From Oceanobacillus caeni (GTDB lineage: Bacteria > Bacillota > Bacilli > Bacillales > Amphibacillaceae): a stretch of 64,000 nt of DNA. Shown one piece after another: positions 28,821 to 37,971 of the stretch. The stretch is taken from NCBI RefSeq assembly GCF_019037185.1, contig NZ_JAHHXM010000003.1:124001-188000 (forward strand). The letters are read 5' to 3'. The notes beneath the pieces are model-generated. The model was given only the letters and a program-made list of their open reading frames with translations, searched no databases and had not been told where the DNA came from. Numbering within the stretch: position 1 is the first letter of the stretch; each line of letters opens with the position of its first letter. Position numbers and translations under genes: made by a program.

Positions 28821-29633
28821 TTACTTTTTATATAGTGCTATATGGGCTTCTTCCACAATTTCTTCAATATTAAGAGAGGATATCTGAGAATTATTTTTCT
28901 TCCAACCTAGATGAGCGAGAAATTCGATATTCCCTTCTCCACCTGTAATTGGAGAAAAAGTTACATTCATTAATTCGTAGCCTTCATTTTGGGCAAATTC
29001 CGTAATGTTCTTGATCACCTCATAATGAACGGATTTATCACGAACAATTCCTTTTGCACCAACCTGCTCTCTTTTGGCCTCAAACTGAGGTTTAATTAAG
29101 GCAACGACATTACTGTTTTCTTCTAATAACCCTTTAAGTACTGGAAGTATTTGTCTAAGTGAAATAAATGACACATCAATGGATGCTAAGTTAGGCTTTC
29201 CTTTATCTAGCATTTCTGACGTAACGTAACGAAAATTTGTCCTCTCCATTACAACCACACGTTTATCATTTCTAATTTTCCAGTCTAATTGGTTATATCC
29301 AACATCTATTGCATAACTTAATAATGCGCCATTTTGTAAAGCACAATCCGTAAAACCGCCAGTTGAAGATCCGATATCAATTAAAATCTTTCCTTCAGCT
29401 GAAATTTGGAAATAAGTTAAAGCCTTTTCTAATTTCAATCCACCACGACTAACATATGGAATTTGTTTTTCTTTAATAAATAAGGGAACATCTTCTTTTA
29501 TCAGCATACCGGGTTTATCGAGACGGTTTGGACCAGAAAAAACTAAACCAGCCATAATGATACGTTTAGCCTTATCCGTGCTTTCCACTAATTGCTTTTC
29601 CACTAATAATTCGTCGAGTCTTTTTTTACCCAT
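28821..29633 (-). CDS. yqxC: TlyA-family rRNA 2'-O-methyltransferase/hemolysin-like protein YqxC
   Basis: A 270-residue protein with an N-terminal S4 RNA-binding domain (KKRLDELLVEKQLVEST) and a FtsJ-type methyltransferase domain. The SAM-binding motif is LIDIGSSTGGFTD, and the catalytic Lys is in VALIKPQFEA. TlyA proteins methylate the 2'-OH of 16S and 23S rRNA cytidines in other bacteria; activity here is inferred. It begins 12 bases after oapA ends, so they share a transcript. Confidence 0.9.
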   Translation of the reverse strand: MGKKRLDELLVEKQLVESTDKAKRIIMAGLVFSGPNRLDKPGMLIKEDVPLFIKEKQIPYVSRGGLKLEKALTYFQISAEGKILIDIGSSTGGFTDCALQNGALLSYAIDVGYNQLDWKIRNDKRVVVMERTNFRYVTSEMLDKGKPNLASIDVSFISLRQILPVLKGLLEENSNVVALIKPQFEAKREQVGAKGIVRDKSVHYEVIKNITEFAQNEGYELMNVTFSPITGGEGNIEFLAHLGWKKNNSQISSLNIEEIVEEAHIALYKK

Positions 29634-29645
29634 TCGTACACCCTT

Positions 29646-30227
29646 TTATCTTTTATTTTTTGGCAATACTTTTATTTTTAATTTATTTTCAATAAAAAAT
29701 ATAATTTTTCCAACTATAAATATAATTTGTGTTGAACCGTTTATTGCCACTGTTTTTCCTAGAGCTTTTCCTCCAACGGTTACGGCAGCAACTAAGCTAG
29801 TTAATAAAGTTGACAAAGCTAATTGGCTAGGTGAACCGTCTGTTTGATTCAGCAAGGAAGCGATTTGTAACACTACTATTGCTGACGCAGTACCACTAAC
29901 AATTCCCGAAATATCACCAATCACATCATTACAAAAGCTTGCAAATCGATCTGCATTTCTTACTAAATAAACAGCTTCTTTAGAACCGGGCACCTTCTCT
30001 GCAGCCATTGCATGAAACGGTCGTTCATCAGCAGCTGTTGCAGCTATACCAAACATATCAAAAATGACACCAATAAGAATAATGATCAAAACGATAAATA
30101 TACCAGTGAACCATGCAACTTCGCTGAGAATAGACGAAGATACAACGGAAAAAATTGCCGCTAACACAAAAGTGATAACGGCAATAGTCAAACTAAATTT
30201 AATTGAACGTTTTATTTGTGATTTCAT
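29646..30227 (-). CDS. oapA: OLE-associated membrane protein OapA
   Basis: A 193-residue integral membrane protein with about four or five hydrophobic segments (near 10-32, 39-60, 100-125, 138-152 and 165-180). Between the second and third lies a conserved-looking cytosolic block, FDMFGIAATAADERPFHAMA. The C-terminus is strongly basic (ENKLKIKVLPKNKR). The pattern and position directly downstream of the OLE RNA identify it as OapA, which binds OLE RNA and takes it to the membrane. GGGG lies six bases before the ATG. The identification rests on recognised context and layout. Confidence 0.88.
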   Translation of the reverse strand: MKSQIKRSIKFSLTIAVITFVLAAIFSVVSSSILSEVAWFTGIFIVLIIILIGVIFDMFGIAATAADERPFHAMAAEKVPGSKEAVYLVRNADRFASFCNDVIGDISGIVSGTASAIVVLQIASLLNQTDGSPSQLALSTLLTSLVAAVTVGGKALGKTVAINGSTQIIFIVGKIIFFIENKLKIKVLPKNKR

Positions 30228-30233
30228 TTCTTT

Positions 30234-30864
30234 CCCCTAATTAAAATATATGTAGCTGGAATGGTCTCTTAAAAGGTTAAGACTACGGCTTAGGTCCAGT
30301 AGGTTTTCCCAAGCAGATACCTCACGTCACCGTGAAAAGGCGGTTCCCCTTTAAATCCACCTTAGCCTTGTCACCAAAAACTAGACTGGATTACCACTTA
30401 GTCCGCACTATAATCCCTTCTAAAAGTCATTCGAACAGTCTAGGAGATTTCCTCTAACAGTCTTTGACCTATCCCTAGTCTCTTTTGCAGTACTGATTTC
30501 ATAGACATTCGTATTAAACCTAGTGGCCACCTAGCTTTAATACGGATTAACCTAATCCCCTCAGTACCACTCAAGACAGGCTACGCTGCACATTAGGTAT
30601 TTATAACCGTGTATTGCAGGTTCATACCCCATTCCATCATCATAACTAGGCTTAGTTATCACAACAGAGATGGGCCTCCGCGGAAATCGGGTCAACGCCC
30701 ACATGCCTTTGTGGATCGCCCAAAATCCTTAACTCCCAGCACCGACCCAAGGCTGGGCGCCTCAAGCCGACACAAGGAACTTCATCGATGTGCCCTTTGG
30801 CGAATTTTTAGGCCCGCCTTCAGAACAGGAGGACTGACTAGAATACTGCACCATCCCAATTATA
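30234..30864 (-). ncRNA. ole: OLE RNA (ornate, large, extremophilic)
   Basis: A roughly 630-nt non-coding stretch, more GC-rich and far more structured than its surroundings, fills the gap between ispA and oapA. That is the known place of OLE RNA, which is about 600 nt and sits beside oapA in the ispA-recN region of extremophilic Gram-positives. Hairpins visible on the minus strand include GCGCCCAGCC/GGTGCTGGG (30759-30730), ATAACTAAGCCTAGTTAT (30661-30644) and GTATTAAAGCTAGG/CTAGGTTTAATAC (30542-30510). There is no coding potential. The 5' end is set by a promoter at 30871-30899; the 3' end just before the oapA RBS is approximate. OLE forms a membrane RNP with OapA and helps tolerance to cold, short alcohols and other stresses. 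Confidence 0.9.
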
Positions 30865-30870
30865 TTTTAT

Positions 30871-30899
30871 ATTATAACAGGAAAGTATCTTTTTTTCTA
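30871..30899 (-). promoter_or_regulatory. Extended -10 promoter for OLE RNA
   Basis: On the minus strand TGTTATAAT (30879-30871) is a perfect extended -10 element. A weak -35 (TAGAAA, 30899-30894) lies 17 bases upstream. The predicted start is near 30864, right where the structured region begins. This would let OLE be transcribed independently of the upstream ispA operon. Confidence 0.7.
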
Positions 30900-30910
30900 T
30901 ATTGATTATC

Positions 30911-31795
30911 TTAGTGATCACGATTGCTAAAGTAATCAGTTAACTCTTTTAATACTGAACTTTTAGCTTCTGCTTTTTCTAGTTCCTGGTATGCTTTTTC
31001 AACATACTCATTCTTTTTATCCATTGCACCATCCAAACCAAGTAATTTTGGATAAGTACTTTTATCATTACCTTCATCACTACCCACAGGCTTGCCAAGT
31101 TTTTCTTGATCACCGGTTACATCTAGTATGTCATCTTGAACTTGAAAAATTAATCCCAAATAATAAGCAAAATGTTTTAAATGTTGTAATTGAGTTTGTG
31201 ACGCACCACCAAGAAATGCGCCAGCATACATCGCAAACTCCAATAACTTTCCAGTTTTTAATGCATGAATATTTTCCAATTCTTCCACAGTTACTTGACG
31301 CGTCTCCGCTTCCATATCTAAGAATTGTCCCGCAACCATTCCTTTTGGGCCACTTGTAGCTGAAAGCATTTTAATTATTTCTACTTTCTGATTATCATTT
31401 AATAAAGAATCCCCGGCAATTAATTCAAAACTATAGGTTAACAAGGCATCTCCAGCTAAAATTGCTGTAGCCTCATCAAATACCTTATGGTTCGTAGGTT
31501 TTCCTCTACGATAGTCATCATCATCCATTGCTGGTAAATCATCGTGTATGAGTGAATAAGTATGTATCATTTCTAATGCAATACATGAACTTATCGCATA
31601 ATTAAAATCATCAGCAAAAGATTCAAAACTAGCTATTAATAAAATCGGTCTTAATCTTTTTCCGCCTGCTTCCACCGAATATAACATAGATTGTTTTAGC
31701 TGTTCGGGGATTGAAAGGTTTTCTATATGATGAACCAATTTTTTATCTACTATCTTTCTGTATCGATTAATATAGTCATTTATTTTTTCTGACAC
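30911..31795 (-). CDS. ispA: Polyprenyl/farnesyl diphosphate synthase
   Basis: A 294-residue trans-prenyltransferase (B. subtilis YqiD). The first Asp-rich motif is HDDLPAMDDDDYRRG and the second is QVQDDILD; GGKRLRP binds diphosphate. It condenses IPP with allylic diphosphates to farnesyl diphosphate. It starts at GTG (31795) behind GGAGGA, overlapping the end of the xseB transcript region by close spacing. The dxs gene that commonly follows ispA in Bacilli is replaced here by OLE RNA and oapA. Confidence 0.94.
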   Translation of the reverse strand: MSEKINDYINRYRKIVDKKLVHHIENLSIPEQLKQSMLYSVEAGGKRLRPILLIASFESFADDFNYAISSCIALEMIHTYSLIHDDLPAMDDDDYRRGKPTNHKVFDEATAILAGDALLTYSFELIAGDSLLNDNQKVEIIKMLSATSGPKGMVAGQFLDMEAETRQVTVEELENIHALKTGKLLEFAMYAGAFLGGASQTQLQHLKHFAYYLGLIFQVQDDILDVTGDQEKLGKPVGSDEGNDKSTYPKLLGLDGAMDKKNEYVEKAYQELEKAEAKSSVLKELTDYFSNRDH

Positions 31796-31797
31796 GC

Positions 31798-32028
31798 TTA
31801 TTCTTCCTCCTGTACTTCAAACAGTTCGAATTCCCCTTGTTCATTCATAATTTGTGTCATTTTCTCCTGGACATTATTTAATTTATCATTACAAATTTTA
31901 GAAAGGTTCATTCCTTCCTGATAATAGGTGATTGCTTTTTCTAAAGGAACATCACCCTCTTCTAGCTTTTGTACAATTTGTTCTAATTTACTCATCGCTT
32001 CTTCAAAAGTAAGTTCTTCTTTACTCAT
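31798..32028 (-). CDS. xseB: Exodeoxyribonuclease VII small subunit
   Basis: A 76-residue helical protein with the family signature [25 protein letters not shown] split over the N-terminal helix and a conserved ALxYYQEGM-type segment ([11 protein letters not shown]). It binds the large subunit XseA, whose gene overlaps it by eight bases, to degrade single-stranded DNA. GGAGG lies before the ATG. Confidence 0.94.
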   Translation of the reverse strand: MSKEELTFEEAMSKLEQIVQKLEEGDVPLEKAITYYQEGMNLSKICNDKLNNVQEKMTQIMNEQGEFELFEVQEEE

Positions 32029-33370
32029 TTATATCCTCCTCTAATTGGAGTACCTGACAATTAATCCTTCCATCACTTAATCGAACTTGGATTTTTTTAT
32101 CTTTTTGTACTTGTTTAATCGTCTTTATTAATGCTCCATTTTCTGTATAAGGCAAGGCAAAACCCCTTTTCATAATTTGTAAAGGGTTTAATAATGTCAA
32201 TTTTTCAACTGTATTGGTCCATTTATTTGTTTTATTTTCAAAATTCCTTACCATATAATCATTTTGAAGCCTTACATATTCTAATAATTTTTTCTTCGTT
32301 TGCTCTATCTGTTTTTTAGGATGTTGAACTTCCAGTCGTCTGATTACATGATGAAGTTCTTGTTTTTTATTTTCCTGTTTTCTAATCATTGCCCTTTGTA
32401 GTCTTTCCATTAACGCATCTAAATCCTGATCTTTTTGTTTGATTAATTGTTCCGGATAACGAAAGGCATATGACTTAATTAATCGATTTAAATGATTTTT
32501 ATGATTTAAGATTTCTTTAGACAATTCTCTATTCAGAGCCTGCTTTAACATCAAAAGCTTTTCTTTTAAATCTGCCACTGATTGTACAGCAATTTCTGCA
32601 GCACCAGTGGGGGTAGGAGCCCTTAAATCAGCAACAAAATCACTTATTGTGACATCGGTCTCGTGTCCCACAGCAGAGATAATTGGAATCTTAGAACGAT
32701 AGATAGCCTCTGCAACTATCTCCTCATTAAAACTCCACAATTCCTCAATAGAACCTCCACCTCTACCAACTATTAACGTATCAAAGCCACCAATTTCATT
32801 AGCTTTTTCAATAGCAAGTTTGATAGAGTAAGGAGAATTTGGACCTTGTACTAATACAGGTATAACCGTTATTTTTACTATGGGATATCTTCTTCTTAAC
32901 GTTGTAATAATATCCCTGATTGCAGCACCAGTTGGAGAGGTAATCACCCCGATGTGTTCTGGGTAAAGAGGAATATTTTTCTTAATGGAAGGATCAAAAT
33001 ATCCCTTCTTTTGAAGTTTCTCCTTTAATTGTTCGAACGCTAAATATAATGATCCAATTCCATCCGGCTCCATTTGATTTATATATAGCTGATATTGTCC
33101 ATAAGCTTCATATACGCTTATTTCGCCTTTTATTAATACATTCATTCCATTTTCTGGTTTAAATTTTAAAAAACGATTATTTCCGGCAAACATTACTGCC
33201 TGTATTTTTGTTTGGCTATCCTTTATCGTCATATACATATGCCCACGGGAGTGTTGTTTAAAATTAGAAATTTCACCTTTTATTAAAATTTGCTTTAGAT
33301 GAGGATCTGTATCCATTTTTCGCTTAATATACTTTGTTACAGCAGTAACTGTTAAATATTTGTCAATCAA
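32021..33370 (-). CDS. xseA: Exodeoxyribonuclease VII large subunit
   Basis: A 449-residue nuclease. It has an N-terminal OB-fold (residues 1-100), the catalytic domain with [27 protein letters not shown] and [28 protein letters not shown], and a long coiled-coil C-terminal half. The start is TTG (33370), whose bases overlap the folD TGA stop as TTGA, so it is translationally coupled to folD. Confidence 0.95.
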   Translation of the reverse strand: MIDKYLTVTAVTKYIKRKMDTDPHLKQILIKGEISNFKQHSRGHMYMTIKDSQTKIQAVMFAGNNRFLKFKPENGMNVLIKGEISVYEAYGQYQLYINQMEPDGIGSLYLAFEQLKEKLQKKGYFDPSIKKNIPLYPEHIGVITSPTGAAIRDIITTLRRRYPIVKITVIPVLVQGPNSPYSIKLAIEKANEIGGFDTLIVGRGGGSIEELWSFNEEIVAEAIYRSKIPIISAVGHETDVTISDFVADLRAPTPTGAAEIAVQSVADLKEKLLMLKQALNRELSKEILNHKNHLNRLIKSYAFRYPEQLIKQKDQDLDALMERLQRAMIRKQENKKQELHHVIRRLEVQHPKKQIEQTKKKLLEYVRLQNDYMVRNFENKTNKWTNTVEKLTLLNPLQIMKRGFALPYTENGALIKTIKQVQKDKKIQVRLSDGRINCQVLQLEEDINE

Positions 33371-34221
33371 CGATTTTCCAATCCTTTAGCCGCTTTAACT
33401 GTATTTTTTAACAGCATCGCAATAGTCATGGGTCCTACTCCCTTAGGAACAGGTGTAATGTAAGAGGCTTTTTCTACAGCACTGTTAAAATCCACATCGC
33501 CAGTTAGTTTACCTGTTTCTAAACGGTTAATTCCTACATCAATAACAACTGCGCCTTCTTTGATATCATCAGCTGTAATGGCGTTTGGTCTTCCAATTGC
33601 TACGATTAAAATATCCGCTTTAGATGTTAATTCCCTTAAATTTGCTGTGCGTGAGTGACAATATGTAACAGTTGCATTTTCGTTTAACAGTAATTGTCCT
33701 ACAGGCTTACCTACAATATTACTTCTTCCGATGATTACTGCATGTTTACCTTCTATATTGATATTTCTTGATTTTAACATCGTAATAATTCCATACGGAG
33801 TACACGGTAGAAAAGTATCCTCACCAAGCATCATCTTTCCAACATTAATTGGATGGAATCCGTCGACATCTTTATTAGGATTTATCGTATCAATCACTTT
33901 TTGTTCACTAATATGTTTAGGTAGAGGCAATTGTACTAAAATTCCATTTACCACACTGTCTTCATTTAATTTATGTATTTGATCCAATAACTCTTCTTCT
34001 GAAGTAGTTGCTGGTAATTCAATAACTGAGGAAGAAATCCCAACTTCCGCTGCTGCTTTTTCTTTTCCTTTCACATAAGATCTAGATGCAGGATTATCTC
34101 CAACTAATACTACCGTTAAATGCGGATTAATTCCTTTTTGTTTCAATTCTGTAACTTCATCTTTCAAACTCATTCTAAGTTCTTGCGCTAAATCTTTACC
34201 GTTAATAATTTCTGCTACCAT
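33367..34221 (-). CDS. folD: Methylenetetrahydrofolate dehydrogenase/cyclohydrolase FolD
   Basis: A 284-residue bifunctional one-carbon enzyme. Motifs are the catalytic Lys region [23 protein letters not shown], the NADP-binding [17 protein letters not shown] and the C-terminal [15 protein letters not shown]. It interconverts 5,10-methylene-, methenyl- and 10-formyl-THF for purine and formyl-Met synthesis. AGGGGA precedes the ATG. It links functionally with the glycine cleavage genes at 51-55 kb, which make methylene-THF. Confidence 0.96.
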   Translation of the reverse strand: MVAEIINGKDLAQELRMSLKDEVTELKQKGINPHLTVVLVGDNPASRSYVKGKEKAAAEVGISSSVIELPATTSEEELLDQIHKLNEDSVVNGILVQLPLPKHISEQKVIDTINPNKDVDGFHPINVGKMMLGEDTFLPCTPYGIITMLKSRNINIEGKHAVIIGRSNIVGKPVGQLLLNENATVTYCHSRTANLRELTSKADILIVAIGRPNAITADDIKEGAVVIDVGINRLETGKLTGDVDFNSAVEKASYITPVPKGVGPMTIAMLLKNTVKAAKGLENR

Positions 34222-34239
34222 AGTGTATGCTTCCCCTTT

Positions 34240-34620
34240 TTAAGATATAATTTTGGATAATACAGCATTCACAAATTTCCCCGACTTTTCATCACCAAAT
34301 TTATTTGCCAATTCGATTGCCTCATTTATAGAAACACTATTTGGGATATCATCAAGAAATTTAATTTCAAAAGTCGCTATACGCAAAATACTTCGCTCAA
34401 CAGATGCAATACGGTTTAACGTCCATTTTTCTAAGTGATCGGAAATAATGGAATCAATTTCTTGTTGATGATCAGTTACTCCGTGAACAAGTGATTCAAG
34501 GAATAAATCTTTTTCATTATTATCTACGACCGACCCAATCGCTGCTTCTATTTCCATCTCATTTAAATCCATTTGGAACAAGATTTGAAATGCTTTTATC
34601 CTTGCTGTATGTCGATTCAT
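34240..34620 (-). CDS. nusB: Transcription antitermination factor NusB
   Basis: A 126-residue all-helical protein with the family N-terminus NRHTARIKAFQILFQMDLN and the C-terminal SVSINEAIELANKFGDEKSGKFVNAVLSKI pattern. It binds boxA RNA with NusE to prevent premature termination in rRNA operons. AGGAG lies before the ATG. It is followed by folD after 18 bases. Confidence 0.95.
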   Translation of the reverse strand: MNRHTARIKAFQILFQMDLNEMEIEAAIGSVVDNNEKDLFLESLVHGVTDHQQEIDSIISDHLEKWTLNRIASVERSILRIATFEIKFLDDIPNSVSINEAIELANKFGDEKSGKFVNAVLSKIIS

Positions 34621-34712
34621 CAGCTTAACTCCTTTACTTTCATCTCTACAAATAATAACACGATAATCTATCCAAAGCTAGAATTCTGTAGAAAGCGACA
34701 ATATTAAAACAA

Positions 34713-34740
34713 AAAATGAAGGTCAATGGACCTTCATTTT
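34713..34740 (-). terminator. Terminator of the acc-yqhY operon
   Basis: AAAATGAAGGTC and GACCTTCATTTT form a perfect 12-bp stem around a four-base loop, with a T-run on the minus strand. The stem overlaps the yqhY stop codon and separates accBC-yqhY from nusB. Confidence 0.9.
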
Positions 34741-35131
34741 AATCTTGCTCATTATCTTCATTTCCATCCATGTTTATACCAACAACATGAACATTTATTT
34801 CATCCAATTCTAAAGATGTCATGTATTTTAATGATTCACGTATATTTGTTTGAATTTTTTGGGCTACCTTTGGAATGGAAACTCCAAAATTCAAAATAAC
34901 ATACAGGTCAATAGAAATTCCATTCTCCGTTAGTTCGACCTTTACACCTTTACTATGGGTTCTTTTACCTAAACGCTCAACAACACCTGAAGCAAAGTTT
35001 CCCCTCATTGCAAACAATTCATCTACTTCTGTAGCAGCAATCCCTGCAATGACTTCTATTACTTCTGGAGCAATCTCAATCTTCCCTAATGTTGAATCCT
35101 CATTAACATGTAATAATGGCTGTTCACTCAT
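34739..35131 (-). CDS. yqhY: Asp23/Gls24 family envelope stress protein YqhY
   Basis: A 130-residue Asp23/Gls24-family protein with the core IAPEVIEVIAGIAATEV and the C-terminal VPKVAQKIQTNIRESLKYMT-like segment. In B. subtilis, YqhY is encoded with accB and accC and is thought to tune acetyl-CoA carboxylase. The same order is kept here, 33 bases after accC. AGGAG lies before the ATG. The role is family knowledge, not visible in the sequence. Confidence 0.92.
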   Translation of the reverse strand: MSEQPLLHVNEDSTLGKIEIAPEVIEVIAGIAATEVDELFAMRGNFASGVVERLGKRTHSKGVKVELTENGISIDLYVILNFGVSIPKVAQKIQTNIRESLKYMTSLELDEINVHVVGINMDGNEDNEQD

Positions 35132-35164
35132 GATATCACTCCTAATTCGTATGTAAATACGACC

Positions 35165-36523
35165 CTATTTTTCTTTTTGAAGAATCGGGTTTTCTTCTAA
35201 GAAATTAGTATTGAAATCTCCCTTAACAAAGACCTCATTTTCCATAATTAAACTATGGAACGGAATGGTAGTATGAATACCTTCAACAACAAATTCATCT
35301 AATGCACGCTTCATACGTTTAATTGCTTCTTCACGTGTTGGGGCATACGCAATTAATTTCGCAATCATTGAATCATAGTAAGGTGGAATTTGGTATCCTG
35401 TATATGCTGCTGAGTCCACTCGAACACCTAAACCACCTGGTGCCAAATACATATTGATGTTACCAGCTGATGGCATAAAGTTTCTAAATGGATCCTCGGC
35501 ATTTATTCTACATTCAATAGCATGTCCATTTAACTTAATATCCTCTTGTGAAATACTAAGTTTCTCGTTATCTGCTACTTTGATTTGTTCTTTAATCAAA
35601 TCTACTCCGGTTACCATTTCAGTTACGGGATGTTCTACTTGTATTCTTGTATTCATTTCCATAAAGTAGAACTCATTCGATTTTCTATCAAAAATGTATT
35701 CAATGGTTCCAGCACCAACGTAGTTTACTGCTTTGGCAGCTTTCACTGATGCTTCACCCATTTTTTGTCTGATTTCGGGGGTAAGTGCTGGTGATGGACT
35801 TTCTTCCACCAATTTTTGAAGCCTACGTTGGATAGAACAGTCCCTCTCCCCTAAATGCACGACATTACCATGTTTATCAGCCAATACTTGTATTTCTATA
35901 TGCCTGAAATCTTCAATAAACTTTTCTAAATAAACTCCAGGGTTACCAAAAGCTCGTTCTGCTTCTTTTTGGGTTACCCGAATACCTTTTATTAAATCTT
36001 CTTCAGATCTTGCAACACGGATTCCTTTTCCACCGCCACCGGCTGTTGCTTTTATAATTACAGGAAACCCAATTTTATTAGCAATTTCTAATGCTTCTTC
36101 TTCACTTTCTATTATGCCGTCAGAACCAGGTACGATTGGTACATTTGCTTTCTTCATTGTATCTCTGGCGATATCTTTTATACCCATTTTTTGGATGGCT
36201 TCTGCTGAAGGACCAATAAATTCAATGTTGCAATCTGCACAAATCTCGGCAAAGTCCGCATTTTCTGCTAGAAATCCATATCCCGGATGAACGGCATCCA
36301 CTTCTGTAAGAGTAGCAACACTCATAATATTTGTAAAGTTAAGGTAGCTGTCCTTACTTAATTTCGGACCGATGCAATATGCTTCATCGGCTAACTGTAC
36401 ATGTAATGCTTCTTTATCCGCTTCTGAATATACAGCAACTGTTTTGATCCCTAATTCTTTACATGCACGGATTATCCGAACTGCAATTTCTCCCCTATTC
36501 GCAATTAGCAGTTTTTTTATCAA
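35165..36523 (-). CDS. accC: Acetyl-CoA carboxylase biotin carboxylase subunit
   Basis: A 452-residue ATP-grasp enzyme that carboxylates the biotin on AccB in the first step of fatty acid synthesis. Motifs include the N-terminal [16 protein letters not shown], the ATP-binding glycine loop [27 protein letters not shown] and the bicarbonate site. The start is TTG (36523) with GGGG nine bases upstream. It lies 13 bases after accB. It could also serve the PccB-type carboxyltransferase at 10.8 kb, which has no own biotin carboxylase here. Confidence 0.96.
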   Translation of the reverse strand: MIKKLLIANRGEIAVRIIRACKELGIKTVAVYSEADKEALHVQLADEAYCIGPKLSKDSYLNFTNIMSVATLTEVDAVHPGYGFLAENADFAEICADCNIEFIGPSAEAIQKMGIKDIARDTMKKANVPIVPGSDGIIESEEEALEIANKIGFPVIIKATAGGGGKGIRVARSEEDLIKGIRVTQKEAERAFGNPGVYLEKFIEDFRHIEIQVLADKHGNVVHLGERDCSIQRRLQKLVEESPSPALTPEIRQKMGEASVKAAKAVNYVGAGTIEYIFDRKSNEFYFMEMNTRIQVEHPVTEMVTGVDLIKEQIKVADNEKLSISQEDIKLNGHAIECRINAEDPFRNFMPSAGNINMYLAPGGLGVRVDSAAYTGYQIPPYYDSMIAKLIAYAPTREEAIKRMKRALDEFVVEGIHTTIPFHSLIMENEVFVKGDFNTNFLEENPILQKEK

Positions 36524-36536
36524 TTATTCCAACCCC

Positions 36537-37049
36537 TTACTTTGTCTTCACTTTAAATAATGGTTGTCCATATTCTACTAGTTCACCATTTTCTACTAGT
36601 ACTTCCACTATTTCTCCATCGACTTCTGCTTCAATCTCATTAAATAACTTCATTGCCTCAACAATACATACAATTGTATCTTTCTGAACAGTACTTCCTT
36701 TAGAGACATAAGCATCACTATCTGGGGAAGAAGAGGCATAGAATGTACCTACCATTGGTGATACAATTTCATAATTAGCATCTGAAGAAGAATCTGCTTG
36801 TGACTCTTCATTATCTTGAACAGCTTCAACCTTTGCTGGTTCTTCCTTAACAGTAGTTACTTTTGGTTCTTCGTTTAACACTGTTACTGTTTCTTTAGGA
36901 GCCTCTGCAACAATATGTTGTTCTCCAACCAAATCATTTCCGGATTTTTTCATTGTTACACTTGTACCGTCATTTTCATACGTAAATTCACTTATATCAG
37001 ACTTATCAATAAGCTTTATTAATTCTCTAATTTCTTGTATTTTTAACAT
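36537..37049 (-). CDS. accB: Acetyl-CoA carboxylase biotin carboxyl carrier protein
   Basis: A 170-residue BCCP. The C-terminal biotinyl domain has [15 protein letters not shown] with the biotinylated Lys. The middle (residues about 40-85) is a Glu/Pro/Ser-rich linker. Start choice: ATG at 37049 with GGGG eight bases upstream; the GTG at 37058 is part of the RBS region. It is the first gene of accB-accC-yqhY. Confidence 0.95.
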   Translation of the reverse strand: MLKIQEIRELIKLIDKSDISEFTYENDGTSVTMKKSGNDLVGEQHIVAEAPKETVTVLNEEPKVTTVKEEPAKVEAVQDNEESQADSSSDANYEIVSPMVGTFYASSSPDSDAYVSKGSTVQKDTIVCIVEAMKLFNEIEAEVDGEIVEVLVENGELVEYGQPLFKVKTK

Positions 37050-37103
37050 GTATAGCACCCCTTTTGAAAAAAATTTACTATTAGGTCTTAGAGCTTCCTT
37101 ATC

Positions 37104-37133
37104 ATTTTACTATTACTTTATAAAATACATCAA
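37104..37133 (-). promoter_or_regulatory. Candidate sigma-A promoter of accBC
   Basis: TTGATG (37133-37128) and TAAAAT (37109-37104) are spaced by 18 bases on the minus strand, about 55 bases before the accB start. No other promoter-like pair as good was seen in the 240-base gap between spoIIIAH and accB. Confidence 0.5.
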
Positions 37134-37248
37134 GGATTAAACCTTTCTATAAAATAAATAATATTCTAAATTATTATATCAATCTTCTTTCATAAACTCT
37201 ACCATTATATGAAAAACTACGATATTTCGTATCTACTCAATGAACCAA

Positions 37249-37282
37249 AAATCAGATGCCTTGTCTAAAGAGCATCTGATTT
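37249..37282 (-). terminator. Terminator of the spoIIIA operon
   Basis: AAATCAGATGC and GCATCTGATTT form an 11-bp perfect stem followed by Ts on the minus strand, just after the spoIIIAH stop. Confidence 0.88.
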
Positions 37283-37288
37283 CTATGT

Positions 37289-37957
37289 TTATTCTTTATC
37301 CGATTGTTCAGTTGATTCCTTAGATGTCTCTTTAGTTGAACTCTCCGTTGACTCCTTAGTTGATTCTTTTGATGTTTCTTCACTTGACTCCTTAGATAAT
37401 TCTTGATCTGATGGTTGAGTAATAACATCTACAGGAATTTCACCGAACTCATCATAAACCATTCTCATAATATGATTTGCTTCTGTTCCAGATAGTTGTT
37501 CGTCCGCTTGAACATGAACATGTACTTTATCATTTTCGGAACGTACTAAAACATCTTGATACTCTTCAGAAGCTAAAATGGTCTCTTCTAAAATTTTCTC
37601 TTTTTTCGAAGTGTTTTCTAACTGATCGATTTCCCTTAATGCTTCATCTTTCTCCTCTACACTTGCGGAACCTGATGCAACAACATCTTCAAGTCTTGAT
37701 TTAGACATACTTCTTTCATCTTGCAATTCCATGCGAATGTTAGTAAAAAGTTCATTGTTATCTATGTTCGTCATTTCATCTACTTCTGTACCTTCGCCTT
37801 GAGCGGTTGTTACATCCTCTGTAGCCTGTTCAGCGGATTCTTTCCCATTATCAATATATGCCAAATCATCGTTATTCGGTGAAATTAAATAGTACACACT
37901 TAAAACAATCATTAAACTTAACATCGTTAATAACCAAACTGTTTGTTTTTTTAACAT
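37289..37957 (-). CDS. spoIIIAH: Stage III sporulation protein AH
   Basis: A 222-residue mother-cell membrane protein. One helix (residues about 8-26) anchors it; the intermembrane domain has a YscJ/FliF-like fold (about 80-180, ending GEIPVDVITQPS) that pairs with forespore SpoIIQ to form the feeding-tube channel. Unusually, about 35 residues at the C-terminus are almost only Ser, Thr, Lys and Glu, with repeated KEST units. AGGGGAGG precedes the ATG. It is the last gene of the sigma-E operon. Confidence 0.93.
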   Translation of the reverse strand: MLKKQTVWLLTMLSLMIVLSVYYLISPNNDDLAYIDNGKESAEQATEDVTTAQGEGTEVDEMTNIDNNELFTNIRMELQDERSMSKSRLEDVVASGSASVEEKDEALREIDQLENTSKKEKILEETILASEEYQDVLVRSENDKVHVHVQADEQLSGTEANHIMRMVYDEFGEIPVDVITQPSDQELSKESSEETSKESTKESTESSTKETSKESTEQSDKE

Positions 37958-37971
37958 AATTCTTCCTCCCC

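Noticed and set aside
30609-30905. Open frame of 98 codons on the plus strand
   Set aside because: It runs antisense through OLE RNA, has no RBS and no recognisable protein features.
34715-34740. Short inverted repeats as CRISPR-like units
   Set aside because: The many hairpins in the window are single terminators without regular spacing; there is no repeat-spacer array and no cas gene.
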